Shown one piece after another: positions 1 through 7,745 of a DNA stretch of 12,475 nt. This DNA comes from Chlorobiota bacterium (GTDB lineage Bacteria; Bacteroidota; Bacteroidia; Bacteroidales; JAADGE01): NCBI GenBank assembly GCA_030592825.1, contig JAUVIG010000072.1:1-12475 (forward strand), read 5' to 3'. The notes beneath the pieces were generated by a model, which saw nothing but the letters and a program-made list of their open reading frames with translations, searched no databases and was not told where the DNA came from. Every line of letters starts with the position of its first letter. The stretch's first letter is position 1. Both the position numbers and the translations under genes were made by a program.

Positions 1-12
1 ATACGTTTATTA

Positions 13-900
13 TTATTCAATTATTAATTTCACAGTTTCCTTTCTTTCTGTTTCATTATAAACTTGTATAAAATATGTTCCTGAATAGAATTCTGAAACA
101 TCAATTTTAAACACATTACTATTAATTTGTCCACTTCTAACAATCTGTCCGTTAATATCTATAATGTAATATATAACTTTTTCAGACAGGTTTGTTTTCA
201 ATGTTATAAATTCATTTGCCGGATTAGGATACAAATTCAAGATTATTTCATTATTTTCAGTCTCTATTAATTCTGTTTCCATAATTATTTTATCATTATT
301 TGAAAGTATAGAGTTACTTTCAAGTTCAAACCAATCAATTATTGTATCGGCCGGTAAGCTGTCAATAATCGAACTGTAAAATTTTTTCATAATCTTCTTG
401 TCCGGAATTAATTTAATAATGCTTGTGTCCTTGTTAATTGTTTTTATCAATCCCTGCAAATCTTGATTATAATTCTCCTTTTTCAACAATAGTCTGTTAA
501 TCTCTTCATTTAGATATGACATTTGAAGCAATTCTGTCCCTAATCCTCTTATTATTCCATTATTAATTTCTACTGCATATATCCAATATGTGCTATCGTT
601 TAATTCTTTGTTAAAATAATACAAACCTTTGTATTTATTGATTACACCCGAAAAAATTGTATCATTTGTTTTATTATTTACAATGTAGTTAATTCGTTTT
701 GTTTTATTAAATGACAATTCAAAATCAATTGTATCATTATTATGTTTAATTGAAAATTCATTACCAAGCTTAAACGTCAAATCTTTTACTCGTTTGGGAA
801 ACGGGCTGTCAAAAGTTGATTTTATATTTGTTATTCCTCCGTTCTCATCACAAGAATACAAGGTAACAACTGCTAATAAAATTAATAATGTTTTTTTCAT
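13..900 (-). CDS. Lipobox protein with C-terminal T9SS type A sorting domain
   Basis: This 295-residue protein is probably exported across the inner membrane and delivered to the cell surface by the type IX secretion system. Residues 1-17 form a lipoprotein-type signal (LYSC, Cys17), followed by acidic residues Asp18-Glu19. The last ~75 residues match a type A sorting domain: LYPNPANE at 223-230, then a beta-rich stretch with DINGQIV (248-254), GTYFIQV (274-280) and a terminal KLIIE. The centre (about 30-215) has no domain I recognise. The gene lies 60 bp downstream of the ankyrin lipoprotein and may be the last gene of that transcription unit. A lipobox together with a T9SS tail is odd, because most T9SS cargo carries an ordinary signal peptide I. 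The start ATG fits the signal peptide. The sorting domain call is strong; the function of the body is unknown. Confidence 0.88.
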   Translation of the reverse strand: MKKTLLILLAVVTLYSCDENGGITNIKSTFDSPFPKRVKDLTFKLGNEFSIKHNNDTIDFELSFNKTKRINYIVNNKTNDTIFSGVINKYKGLYYFNKELNDSTYWIYAVEINNGIIRGLGTELLQMSYLNEEINRLLLKKENYNQDLQGLIKTINKDTSIIKLIPDKKIMKKFYSSIIDSLPADTIIDWFELESNSILSNNDKIIMETELIETENNEIILNLYPNPANEFITLKTNLSEKVIYYIIDINGQIVRSGQINSNVFKIDVSEFYSGTYFIQVYNETERKETVKLIIE

Positions 901-960
901 AGTTTTAATTCAATTTATAATATTTTTTTGTTTTCGACAGGCAGATATTATCAATTCCCA

Positions 961-2613
961 TTAATTCACAAGAGTAAAAAACTCTGCTGTTATATTTTTA
1001 AATATTTCGTATATTTCTTTCTGACTGTAACTAAATGCAGAAGCTCTTGTATTGAAAATAAATAAATAATTTTCTACTTGATGATAATAGGGTTGTGTGT
1101 TAAAATATGGGAACGGATATACCTGTTTTAAATTTTGCAATGCTGATTTTGCAGTATTTTCGTCGTCAAATTCCCATTGTTCAATTACTCCGTCTCTAAT
1201 CGTTATTTTATCTGATTTATTTCTGTAGAAATATGCCCAAATGCTCTTTGCTTTTTCAAATAAACGATAATTGATAGAGTCTGCTGTATGATTGCCGGAA
1301 TTCTCCCAAGTAAAAATTAAATGCTCTGCTAAATCAACTTTATAAAATATTTTGTTATTGAATTTTTGAGTTTTTGAGTTTTTCAAACTATTGTAAATAT
1401 CAACTTTTTTAAGTCGATTTGTATCTGCAATCCAACCCATATATTCCATTGTATCTGTCAATATACGGAACGGTTCTGTAGGTGTGTCAATATATAGTTT
1501 GACAATTTTTTTCATCCAATTTTTGGTTATGAATTTTTCTAAACTGTTTGCAGGCAATAATGAACGATTCATACTACATGCCCACGATAATTCAGGATTA
1601 ATATATATGCCTTTATCATTGAATGAAAAATCAACGGAGTCAAAAGGCAGTTTTAAATACATACAATCATCTTCTGTTTGATGACGTTTCGTAAATACAA
1701 GAAATGAAATTGAATCATCTTTGCCGGGTAAGTCAAAGACATCTTTAAAGCTGATAATTTTGTTCAACTCTAAATCATAATTAAAAGTAAACCATGAGTA
1801 GTTATGATGATTAGCTCCTTCGGTACAGCAATCAATTATATGGCACAGACTTATTATTTGCTTATTTGCGAAAAACTCTGACAGACCGAGTTCATAAGTG
1901 AATACAGGGTCTGTATTATCATCTCCGAGATATGGCTCAACATATAATTGTTCGTATTTTACACGATTTTTCAATGCTTTTATAATTGCTTTGTTGAATT
2001 TATTCATTTCGGGCAAAGAAGATTGAAGACAATAAGAAGTATAATGTGCCCGGGAAACAGAATCATAAACTGTGAGAGTGTCGAAATAGTATTCGACAGG
2101 AAGTTTTAGGTCTAAATTGAAATTGTAATCAGTTGAAAATAAATTGAGGTTTAAAATTTTATCGTATTTGAACAACAGATTTATCATTTTTGTATCGTTA
2201 TCAGTAGTAGCATAATCTATTGAGGAACTGCCTGTTTCAGGATTTTTGTGCTTTAAATCGGCTCCGTTTTTCAATAATAGTTCGGCTAATTCTAAATTTC
2301 CGTCGCTTACGGCATACAACAGAGGATGCCAACCATAAATATCAACAGCATTTACATTTGCACCTTTTTCTATTAATAATTCGGCAATATCAAATTCACC
2401 GTATTTTACGGCATAATGAAGAGCTGTATATTCGCTTTTATTTCTGTCGTTCTTATATTTATAATTGATATCAACGCCGGATTCAATGATTTCTTCTACT
2501 TCGGAAAGCGAGCCTTTTGCAATTGCATCATATAATTTGTCGTTTGAATTAGTGCAAGAGATTAGTAAGATGAATAGTATTCCGGGAAAGATTAATAATT
2601 TTGATTTTTTCAT
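961..2613 (-). CDS. Ankyrin-repeat lipoprotein with DUF3298/RsiV-like domain
   Basis: This 550-residue protein is predicted to be a lipoprotein, with a hydrophobic N-terminus ending in LISC (Cys20). Residues about 26-152 form four ankyrin repeats; the clearest are at 61-91 (TALHYAVKYGEFDIAELLIE) and 94-124 (LLYAVSDGNLELAELLLKNG). Residues about 170-363 resemble the DUF3298/RsiV-like fold: an aromatic GANHHNYSWFTFNYDLELNK segment (266-285), a KDVFDLPG turn (290-297), and a later FNDKGIYINPELSWACS strand pair (331-347). The remaining ~185 residues are unassigned. Ankyrin repeats usually bind protein partners, and an exported set suggests a periplasmic or outer-membrane role, but the partner is unknown. 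The gene starts only 24 bp after the methyltransferase stop, so co-transcription is likely. The cysteine-rich patch CHIIDCC (257-263) may form disulphides. The ankyrin part is certain; the DUF3298 match is by motif memory. Confidence 0.85.
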   Translation of the reverse strand: MKKSKLLIFPGILFILLISCTNSNDKLYDAIAKGSLSEVEEIIESGVDINYKYKNDRNKSEYTALHYAVKYGEFDIAELLIEKGANVNAVDIYGWHPLLYAVSDGNLELAELLLKNGADLKHKNPETGSSSIDYATTDNDTKMINLLFKYDKILNLNLFSTDYNFNLDLKLPVEYYFDTLTVYDSVSRAHYTSYCLQSSLPEMNKFNKAIIKALKNRVKYEQLYVEPYLGDDNTDPVFTYELGLSEFFANKQIISLCHIIDCCTEGANHHNYSWFTFNYDLELNKIISFKDVFDLPGKDDSISFLVFTKRHQTEDDCMYLKLPFDSVDFSFNDKGIYINPELSWACSMNRSLLPANSLEKFITKNWMKKIVKLYIDTPTEPFRILTDTMEYMGWIADTNRLKKVDIYNSLKNSKTQKFNNKIFYKVDLAEHLIFTWENSGNHTADSINYRLFEKAKSIWAYFYRNKSDKITIRDGVIEQWEFDDENTAKSALQNLKQVYPFPYFNTQPYYHQVENYLFIFNTRASAFSYSQKEIYEIFKNITAEFFTLVN

Positions 2614-2637
2614 TTTTATTCGATATTTTTTAAATCG

Positions 2638-3243
2638 TTATAAATTTGTCATATAATCCCACCAAAAAAATCCTTTTGTTACTTTGGATTGTCTGATATT
2701 TGATTCGGTAATAATTTTTTCTGCCTCTTGAATTGTATAAGAAACATTAAATTTTTTCATAAGATATTTGAGCCAACATTTTCTTAAATCAGTTATCATA
2801 ATTATACCTCCGGGTTTTGTAATTCTTTCAATTTCATTAAGCATTTTTACCGGGTTTTCGACTATGTGCAACAAATATGAATTTATTACAAGGTCAAAAG
2901 CATTGTCCGGATAATCAATTTTTTGAACATCTCCGTTTTTCAAGGTAATTTGTTTTTCTAAACCTTCATTTATTATTAAATTTTGCCCTATTTTAATTAA
3001 AGGTTCACCAAGGTCAATACCGGTAATTTCCGTTTCGGGATATGCTTTGGCAATTTCGATTGCAATACTTCCGAAACCACAGCCGGCATCAAAGACTTTC
3101 TTTCCGTTAAAATTATTTTCTTTAAGAAGTTTAACGAGTCTTTGACCTGTTTTTTCAATATTTTTTTTGTTTCTTTTATAATATCTATCTGCCCAATCTT
3201 TATCATCAAAAACTTGCGGGTGATATAGTTTTTTTTGTTTCAT
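2638..3243 (-). CDS. Class I SAM-dependent methyltransferase
   Basis: This 201-residue cytoplasmic protein has the Rossmann-type methyltransferase core of the Methyltransf_11/25 group. The SAM-binding glycine loop VFDAGCGFGS is at residues 50-59. The acidic residue ending strand beta-2 is Asp77 in TGIDLGE. The adenine-contacting region is NGDVQKIDYPDNAFDLVI (103-120), followed by the post-motif ITKPGGIIMITD (141-152). These show that it transfers a methyl group from S-adenosylmethionine. The substrate cannot be read from the sequence, and the short C-terminus carries no diagnostic accessory domain. There is no signal peptide, unlike most neighbours. The gene heads a likely operon with the ankyrin lipoprotein 24 bp downstream. 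The gap upstream (3244-3489) isolates it from the previous unit, so the promoter should lie there, although no clear Bacteroidota TAnnTTTG motif was found. Confidence 0.9.
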   Translation of the reverse strand: MKQKKLYHPQVFDDKDWADRYYKRNKKNIEKTGQRLVKLLKENNFNGKKVFDAGCGFGSIAIEIAKAYPETEITGIDLGEPLIKIGQNLIINEGLEKQITLKNGDVQKIDYPDNAFDLVINSYLLHIVENPVKMLNEIERITKPGGIIMITDLRKCWLKYLMKKFNVSYTIQEAEKIITESNIRQSKVTKGFFWWDYMTNL

Positions 3244-3323
3244 AATTGTGTTTATTTTAGTTGGTTCTACTGTTATTTTATCGGATAATTAATCATTTTC
3301 TGAATATCGTTATATTTTCGTTA

Positions 3324-3363
3324 AAATGCTTAAATGATATAATGCTTAAATGCTTAAATAATT
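3324..3363. repeat. Degenerate tandem octamer array (AAATGCTT-like)
   Basis: Five consecutive 8-base units read AAATGCTT, AAATGATA, TAATGCTT, AAATGCTT and AAATAATT. Two are identical and the rest are variants. The array lies in the 246-bp gap between the methyltransferase gene and the small secreted protein gene. Apart from this array and a weak 6-bp stem at 3459-3464/3474-3479 just after the secreted protein's stop, I see nothing in that gap. Function unknown; similar arrays occur at two other gaps in the window. Confidence 0.6.
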
Positions 3364-3489
3364 GAATATTAAAACCATTATATATTTAAATGTAAAGGTT
3401 TACATAGTATTAATGTGTTTTTTATGAAAAATATCTCACATAACATTCGAAACGCAACAACTCTGAAAATCCAAGAGTTAACATAAATG

Positions 3490-3966
3490 TCATTTAATAT
3501 ATTCAACAGTTTTCTTACTTATATTAATTTTTGCTTTTTTTGAAAACAATTCCATGTACTGCCATTGTACTGTAAAAACTTCACTATATGCCATATTTTC
3601 AAAAACCCACCATGTATAAGTGTCTGTACCGTCCTTTTTTATCAAGTGGTCTCCACTAACTTCTTTTCCGTTATATAAAGAAACAGGATTCCGAATACTG
3701 TCATTAATATACAAGTTTACATATTTTGAACGATTTGTAACATCTAAATCGGGAATTGGTTTTGTTCCTTTATTTTCAATCGTAAGAATAAATTTAACAG
3801 CAGGTTCTTTTATGTTTTCTTTTTTACCGTATGGCCCGTCATAAATAAAAAATTCAACTTGGTTGTTAACAAGAATTGAGTCCATGGTTACATTATTTTG
3901 TGTATTCTGCGAATAAATATTTATTGCAGAATAAGTTATCAGAAGAATTATAATAATTTTTTTCAT
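3490..3966 (-). CDS. Small secreted protein, probable beta-sandwich
   Basis: This is a 158-residue protein with a clear Sec signal peptide (MKKIIIILLITYSAINIYSQ, likely cleaved after SQ at 20), so it should be periplasmic or secreted. The mature part is rich in alternating strand-forming residues: VKFILTIENKGTKPIPDLDV (about 67-86), KYVNLYIND, and TYTWWVFENMAYSEVFTVQW. The phrase 'ILTIENKGTKPI' is typical of immunoglobulin-like or DUF4352-like beta-sandwich domains, in which a paired strand precedes a loop. I cannot assign a family with confidence. The gene begins 26 bp after the stop of the BamE-like lipoprotein gene at 3993-4847, so the two are probably transcribed together and may act in the same compartment. 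There are no catalytic motifs. The start ATG is directly followed by the signal peptide and is secure. Confidence 0.8.
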   Translation of the reverse strand: MKKIIIILLITYSAINIYSQNTQNNVTMDSILVNNQVEFFIYDGPYGKKENIKEPAVKFILTIENKGTKPIPDLDVTNRSKYVNLYINDSIRNPVSLYNGKEVSGDHLIKKDGTDTYTWWVFENMAYSEVFTVQWQYMELFSKKAKINISKKTVEYIK

Positions 3967-3992
3967 CTGCTTATATTTAATTATTTAATTTA

Positions 3993-4847
3993 TTAAAAGT
4001 TAATCAAATATGATAATTTATCAATACTTGATTTTATTTCTTTTCTGTTAGTTTCAGTGTCATAAAGCACTTTAATAAGATAATATTTACCTTCAACTTT
4101 ACTTTCTTGCAAAAATAAAATATGCGAACTGTTTATTATAATTTTATCTTCGCTGACAGGAACATCGGTTGTGTAATCTGCTTCAAAGATTTCATTAATA
4201 TCTCCCGAAATAGTTTCTGTTACATTAAATTTCTGATAATAATAACAAGTTACGACAATTATTTGTCCGGGTTCAACAGGGTCTTCTACGGCTATACATT
4301 TTGCAATAATCGGTTTATGATATTTTATTTCATTAGTTTCCGATATCAGAACAATCATTGATTTTTTTACTGCTTCTTCTATACTGAATTTACTGCCGGG
4401 TAAATTATTTTCAGTTATTGTAACTTCGTTTTCAATTTTAATAAATTCCGGGATTTTTATTGCATAAGCATTTATTAATGTTGCGTTTGTATCAAAGTGT
4501 ATTCGTATTAATTTTTCAGCTTTTTCGTTTTGACTTCCGTTCTCCTGCTTTCTTTCAATAATATAAACATACGAAAATCCGATTGTGTCTTTGGCTGTAA
4601 CATTTGACGGATAAGTTGCATTAATCTCATCGGGTAAAGTCAATAATTGAACGACCTCTTTTTTATTCATTCCGAATTTGAGTTTGTTCATATTATCAAA
4701 TATAATATTTGTTCTTTGTTCGGAAGCAACATACGGATATTCAATTTGGGCATTATATACTTTATTTTTCATAGTTTTGTTTTCTTGACTGCAACTGTAA
4801 AGAGAGCTTATCAGCCCTAATAGTGTTATTAATATGTAATTTTTCAT
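3993..4847 (-). CDS. BamE/SmpA-like lipoprotein, copy A
   Basis: This 284-residue lipoprotein has a signal ending in LYSC (Cys19), followed by SQEN. Residues about 53-130 resemble the small BamE/SmpA/OmlA-type fold: MNKLKFGMNKKEVVQLLTLP (53-72) is the typical 'GM-x-xx-EV-xx-LL-G/LP' helix entry, followed by strands (FSYVYIIERK, LIRIHFD). Residues about 175-265 form a second beta-rich part containing CYYYQKFNVTETISG (201-215) and YYLIKVLYDTETNR (255-268). In enterobacteria this fold belongs to outer-membrane assembly factors, but here it is likely a generic fold, and no role in outer-membrane protein assembly is shown. It is a close paralogue of the gene at 6819-7688; the first ~130 residues and the segment around CYYYQKF align without large gaps. 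It probably forms a two-gene unit with the small secreted protein downstream. Confidence 0.82.
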   Translation of the reverse strand: MKNYILITLLGLISSLYSCSQENKTMKNKVYNAQIEYPYVASEQRTNIIFDNMNKLKFGMNKKEVVQLLTLPDEINATYPSNVTAKDTIGFSYVYIIERKQENGSQNEKAEKLIRIHFDTNATLINAYAIKIPEFIKIENEVTITENNLPGSKFSIEEAVKKSMIVLISETNEIKYHKPIIAKCIAVEDPVEPGQIIVVTCYYYQKFNVTETISGDINEIFEADYTTDVPVSEDKIIINSSHILFLQESKVEGKYYLIKVLYDTETNRKEIKSSIDKLSYLINF

Positions 4848-4912
4848 GTGTTTATAATTATATTTGTCAGTGATATTCAGCCTGTTATATTTTTTTGGAT
4901 TTGGATTTTTTG

Positions 4913-4980
4913 TTTATTCGCTTATTCGTTTATTTGGTTATTTGTTTTTTGATATCCCCAAATAACCAAATAATCAAATC
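4913..4980. repeat. Tandem octamers forming a 15-bp inverted repeat
   Basis: Four successive octamers of the form YTTATTYG (TTTATTCG, CTTATTCG, TTTATTTG, GTTATTTG at 4913-4944) are followed by their reverse-complement counterparts. Positions 4930-4944 and 4959-4973 form a perfect 15-bp inverted repeat around a 14-base spacer. The element sits in the 184-bp gap downstream of the YwqG-like gene and upstream of lipoprotein copy A. It could fold as an A/U-rich hairpin at the end of the YwqG-like transcript, but no U-run follows on that strand, so I do not call a terminator. Confidence 0.65.
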
Positions 4981-5031
4981 AACGGAAGCACAATGTTTGA
5001 GACAACAAAAAATAATCATTCCTTTGATTGT

Positions 5032-5850
5032 TTACGAATCCCAATAATAAAATATATTATCAAAATTTTTAGTTTTCAAATCTTCTTTTGTAATAAGAAA
5101 TTTTGCAGTACCAAAATCGCCCCATATAATATTGTGGGTTCCGTTACTTGCTAATTGAAATAAAACAGTGTCATATTTTTGATATTCCTTATTTGTATCT
5201 CTCGGGTTTGTATTCAGGAAACTCGGGTATCCTCCTATTTTGCTGTTGTTTAGTGTTTTATCAACAATTCCCTGATATTTTTGTTGTAAAGCATCTTCTT
5301 TAAAAAAATCATTACAGCCTAAAAATTTACCGTTAATATGAAGTTGTTTTGTAATAAAATAGGATTCATTTACGGGCATTAATTCAGCATCTTCATCAAA
5401 AGAAATCATTATTTCTTTATCTGTGATTGGAAGCAGATTAAAATTCGGTTTTGCAAATGAAAAATCCTTGATATAATTATCTTTTGAGATATTTTCGATG
5501 AATTTAACTTTGAAATTTTTTTGATTTGTCGGATTATCTTCGTCCATTCCGTAATATTCTTCATCTTGTTTTATATAAAATTGAAGAATTCCTTTTTTCG
5601 GATATTCTTTAAGTTGCGGTAATTCTTCAAAATTTATTTGTCCTAAAAAACACAGATAATTATTATTATCATCAACCGGATAATCATTAATATCGGTTAA
5701 ATACGGAAATCCTCCGATTTTAGAATTCCACGCAAAAGTTTCAGTATTTTCTTTATATTTTAAATATAAAACTTTTCGTATTGATTTTTCTGTGATTAAT
5801 TTATAATCATTAAAATCCTGTCCTAATTCTTGCAACAATTTTTCATTCAT
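5032..5850 (-). CDS. YwqG-like (DUF1963) protein
   Basis: This 272-residue protein shows the DUF1963/YwqG signature along its length. The motifs are SKIGGFPYL (43-51), CFLGQINFEELP (67-78), KGILQFYI (86-93), a second SKIGGYPSF (203-211), WGDFGTAKFLI (243-253) and the terminal FYYWDS (267-272). The length is normal for the family. It lacks a signal peptide, so it should be cytoplasmic, in contrast to most of its neighbours. The biochemical function of the family is not established. In Bacillus subtilis, ywqG lies near the LXG-toxin genes ywqH-L, and the family is widely found in accessory regions, but that does not prove an immunity function here. The gene follows the secreted protein gene at 5871-6710 after 20 bp, so the two are probably co-transcribed. 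Confidence 0.9.
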   Translation of the reverse strand: MNEKLLQELGQDFNDYKLITEKSIRKVLYLKYKENTETFAWNSKIGGFPYLTDINDYPVDDNNNYLCFLGQINFEELPQLKEYPKKGILQFYIKQDEEYYGMDEDNPTNQKNFKVKFIENISKDNYIKDFSFAKPNFNLLPITDKEIMISFDEDAELMPVNESYFITKQLHINGKFLGCNDFFKEDALQQKYQGIVDKTLNNSKIGGYPSFLNTNPRDTNKEYQKYDTVLFQLASNGTHNIIWGDFGTAKFLITKEDLKTKNFDNIFYYWDS

Positions 5851-5870
5851 AATATTATATTTTAAGATTT

Positions 5871-6710
5871 TTAATTTTCAGTTATTATTTTCCAATTTTT
5901 TAATATTGATTTTCCAACATTGTCTTGAATTAATACAGCTTCAATTTCAATTTTTTTGTTTAATTCTTTTTTGCTCCAAGGTTCTTTGTTGTCAAAAAAA
6001 TAAATTTCAGAATCAGCAAATTCCCATACAAAAGCTGCTTTTCCGCTGACATTAATTGTTGTCCCCTTATATGTTTGTTTGGGAAGTTCTTTTACCGTGT
6101 AATCTTCCATAATTAATCTGTAATGAGTTATGCTTGTATCAGAAAACATTCCTTGCGGCGATTCTTCTGTTGAGTAATATTCAATCGGATATTTTTCTTT
6201 TTTAATAACTCCTTCTATTGCAAAATAATTATCAAGTTTTTTAGTATATTTTTTTAAATAAATGCCGTTAATAGTAGGAGTTCCTCCTCTTTGAAAACGC
6301 ACTTCTCCTGTTACTGTTACTTTTTTGCCGATTTTATAAAATGGTCTTGTGTACATTTCTTGTATCTGAATAAATCGATTCAAATATGCCACAATCGAAT
6401 ACTCCCGAATATAAAGACACTCTTTTTGTAACTCTAAACCACCCCTTTTAAGTTGCAAAAAAGGAAATTCATCTTGTTTTTGTTTCAATTTAAAATTGTA
6501 ATTAATACGCATTAATGTATCAAAAATTTCTCCTTGATTATTTTTGAAAACAGTTCTCATTATTGTGTCATTCTTTTGTATTAGTTTTACTTCTCCATAT
6601 TCATTAGCATATAATCCCTTAATTTTTTTAATATCAAATTGTTGGGCTGTTACTAAATTTGCTGGAAATAAAAAGCAAAGTGCCAATAATAGTTTATTTA
6701 ATGTTTTCAT
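5871..6710 (-). CDS. Secreted protein with OB-like beta modules, unknown function
   Basis: This 279-residue protein starts with a signal peptide (MKTLNKLLLALCFLFPANLV, ending TAQQ around 21-24). I chose the ATG at 6710 rather than the one 19 codons upstream because the upstream stretch (MQILTFRSGLI...) precedes the signal peptide and is encoded by a repeat-like patch. The mature protein is beta-rich. Two segments look like OB-fold strands: GKKVTVTGEVRFQRGGTPTI (128-147) continuing to GIYLKK, and KGTTINVSGKAAFVWEF (215-231) followed near the end by NKKIEIEAVLIQD (251-263). These 'K-V-x-V-x-G-x-V' patterns are suggestive only. No catalytic residues are evident. It leads a probable two-gene unit with the YwqG-like gene 20 bp downstream, so a link to that protein is possible although they would be in different compartments. 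Confidence 0.78.
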   Translation of the reverse strand: MKTLNKLLLALCFLFPANLVTAQQFDIKKIKGLYANEYGEVKLIQKNDTIMRTVFKNNQGEIFDTLMRINYNFKLKQKQDEFPFLQLKRGGLELQKECLYIREYSIVAYLNRFIQIQEMYTRPFYKIGKKVTVTGEVRFQRGGTPTINGIYLKKYTKKLDNYFAIEGVIKKEKYPIEYYSTEESPQGMFSDTSITHYRLIMEDYTVKELPKQTYKGTTINVSGKAAFVWEFADSEIYFFDNKEPWSKKELNKKIEIEAVLIQDNVGKSILKNWKIITEN

Positions 6711-6773
6711 ATGTCTATTTTTATAATTTTCAAAGATGAGCCCACTCCGAAAAGTCAAAATTTGCATAAAATC

Positions 6774-6848
6774 GGTCTGACGGCTTTTTTAATTAACTGA
6801 TAATAAGGCAGCTCACTTTTAGATATTTACAAATACAGCCGTCTGACC
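6774..6848. repeat. Spaced 12-bp inverted repeat spanning a gene end
   Basis: GGTCTGACGGCT (6774-6785) and AGCCGTCTGACC (6837-6848) are reverse complements at 11 of 12 positions, separated by 51 bases. The right arm lies inside the last codons of BamE-like lipoprotein copy B and the left arm is beyond its stop. Both arms, and the stretch to about 6735, are more GC-rich than the surroundings. This could be a remnant of an insertion element or MITE, or a long-loop transcript hairpin. No transposase gene is present, and I could not identify target duplications. Confidence 0.5.
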
Positions 6849-7688
6849 AGTTTTCAGAGCAGACTCAAAGGTTATATTATTTATTTTTTCTCTGTTAGTT
6901 TCTGTATCATACAGTACTTTTACCAAATGATAAGCACCTTCTGCTTTGGTTTCCCCGAGTATCATAATATAAGGCTTGTCTTTTTGAATACTTTGCTCAT
7001 TATTAGGAATATATGTATTGTAATCACCCTCAAATTCATTGATTATTTCTCCGGAAATAATTTCCGTTACTTTAAATTTTTGGTAATAATAACAATGCTC
7101 AAATAATATTTGCAGAGGTTCGGGTGGATTTTCTGTTGCAACACATACAGCAACAATTGGTTTTTGATATATTATTTCTTGTGTTTCGGAAATCGGAACA
7201 ATCATTGATTTTTTTATTGCCTCGTCTGTTGTTATTCTGCTTCCGAGCAATTCAGTATTTGCAGATTGCGGCATAATTGCATTAAACTCCTGTATTCCGA
7301 TTGCATAAGCACTTATTAATGTTTTGTTTAAATCAAAATGTATTGCTATTGATTTGTCATTAAGTTCAAGTCTGCTGTCAAGTTCATGTTTCCTTTTTAT
7401 GATATAGATATAAGAAAATCCTGTTGTGTCTTTGGCTGTAATGTATAAAGGATAAGTTGCATTAATCTCATCAGGTAAAGTTAATAATTGAATTACCTCT
7501 TTTTTATTCATTCCTGCTTTTAGCTTGTTCATATTATCCAAGATGATATTTTTTCTTTGTCTCGAAGCTGAATACGGATATTCAATTTTATCATTATATA
7601 TTTTATTTTTCATCGTGTTATTTTCTTGACTGCAACTGTAAAAAGTGCTTGTCATTGCTAATAATGTTAGTAATATGTAATTTTTCAT
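6819..7688 (-). CDS. BamE/SmpA-like lipoprotein, copy B
   Basis: This 289-residue lipoprotein (signal ending FYSC, Cys19, then SQEN) is a paralogue of the protein encoded at 3993-4847. Long blocks are nearly identical: GMNKKEVIQLLTLPDEINAT (about 59-78), the KKSMIV...ISET segment, CYYYQKFKVTEIISG, and KVLYDTETNR. As in copy A, a BamE/SmpA-like part is followed by a beta-rich part. The end differs: after LYDTETNR copy A ends in IKSSIDKLSYLINF, while copy B continues NITFESALKTGQTAVFVNI, encoded partly by a GC-richer inverted-repeat arm. The tail was probably replaced or extended by a local insertion. The two copies are separated by the secreted protein and YwqG-like genes. A Bacteroidota-type -7 element is visible about 45 bp upstream of the start. 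The role is unknown. Confidence 0.82.
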   Translation of the reverse strand: MKNYILLTLLAMTSTFYSCSQENNTMKNKIYNDKIEYPYSASRQRKNIILDNMNKLKAGMNKKEVIQLLTLPDEINATYPLYITAKDTTGFSYIYIIKRKHELDSRLELNDKSIAIHFDLNKTLISAYAIGIQEFNAIMPQSANTELLGSRITTDEAIKKSMIVPISETQEIIYQKPIVAVCVATENPPEPLQILFEHCYYYQKFKVTEIISGEIINEFEGDYNTYIPNNEQSIQKDKPYIMILGETKAEGAYHLVKVLYDTETNREKINNITFESALKTGQTAVFVNI

Positions 7689-7730
7689 CTGTAAATAATT
7701 TAGTTATGTTATAAAATATCAAGCTTTTCA

Positions 7731-7738
7731 CAAAAATA
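7731..7738 (-). promoter_or_regulatory. Possible Bacteroidota -7 element for lipoprotein copy B
   Basis: On the minus strand this reads TATTTTTG, a match to the Bacteroidota -7 consensus TAnnTTTG, placed 42 bp upstream of the ATG at 7688. No TTTG is found at the expected -33 spacing. In such AT-rich DNA a chance match is quite possible. Confidence 0.3.
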
Positions 7739-7745
7739 AATAACT

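Noticed and set aside
1484..2656. Open frames on the plus strand opposite the ankyrin gene
   Set aside because: They are short, lack export or domain signals, and lie fully opposite a 550-residue gene with clear motifs; they are antisense shadows.
2997..3209. 70-codon minus-strand frame inside the methyltransferase gene
   Set aside because: It overlaps the SAM-binding core in another frame and shows no independent protein features.
3324..3363. CRISPR array
   Set aside because: Units are only 8 bases, contiguous and degenerate, with no spacers.
4930..4973. Intrinsic terminator after the YwqG-like gene
   Set aside because: The inverted repeat is perfect, but its stem is almost all A/U and no U-run follows on the minus strand.
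6711..6767. 19-codon N-terminal extension of the secreted protein gene
   Set aside because: It would place MQILTFRSGLI... before an otherwise normal signal peptide and is encoded by a repeat-like patch; the ATG at 6710 is preferred.
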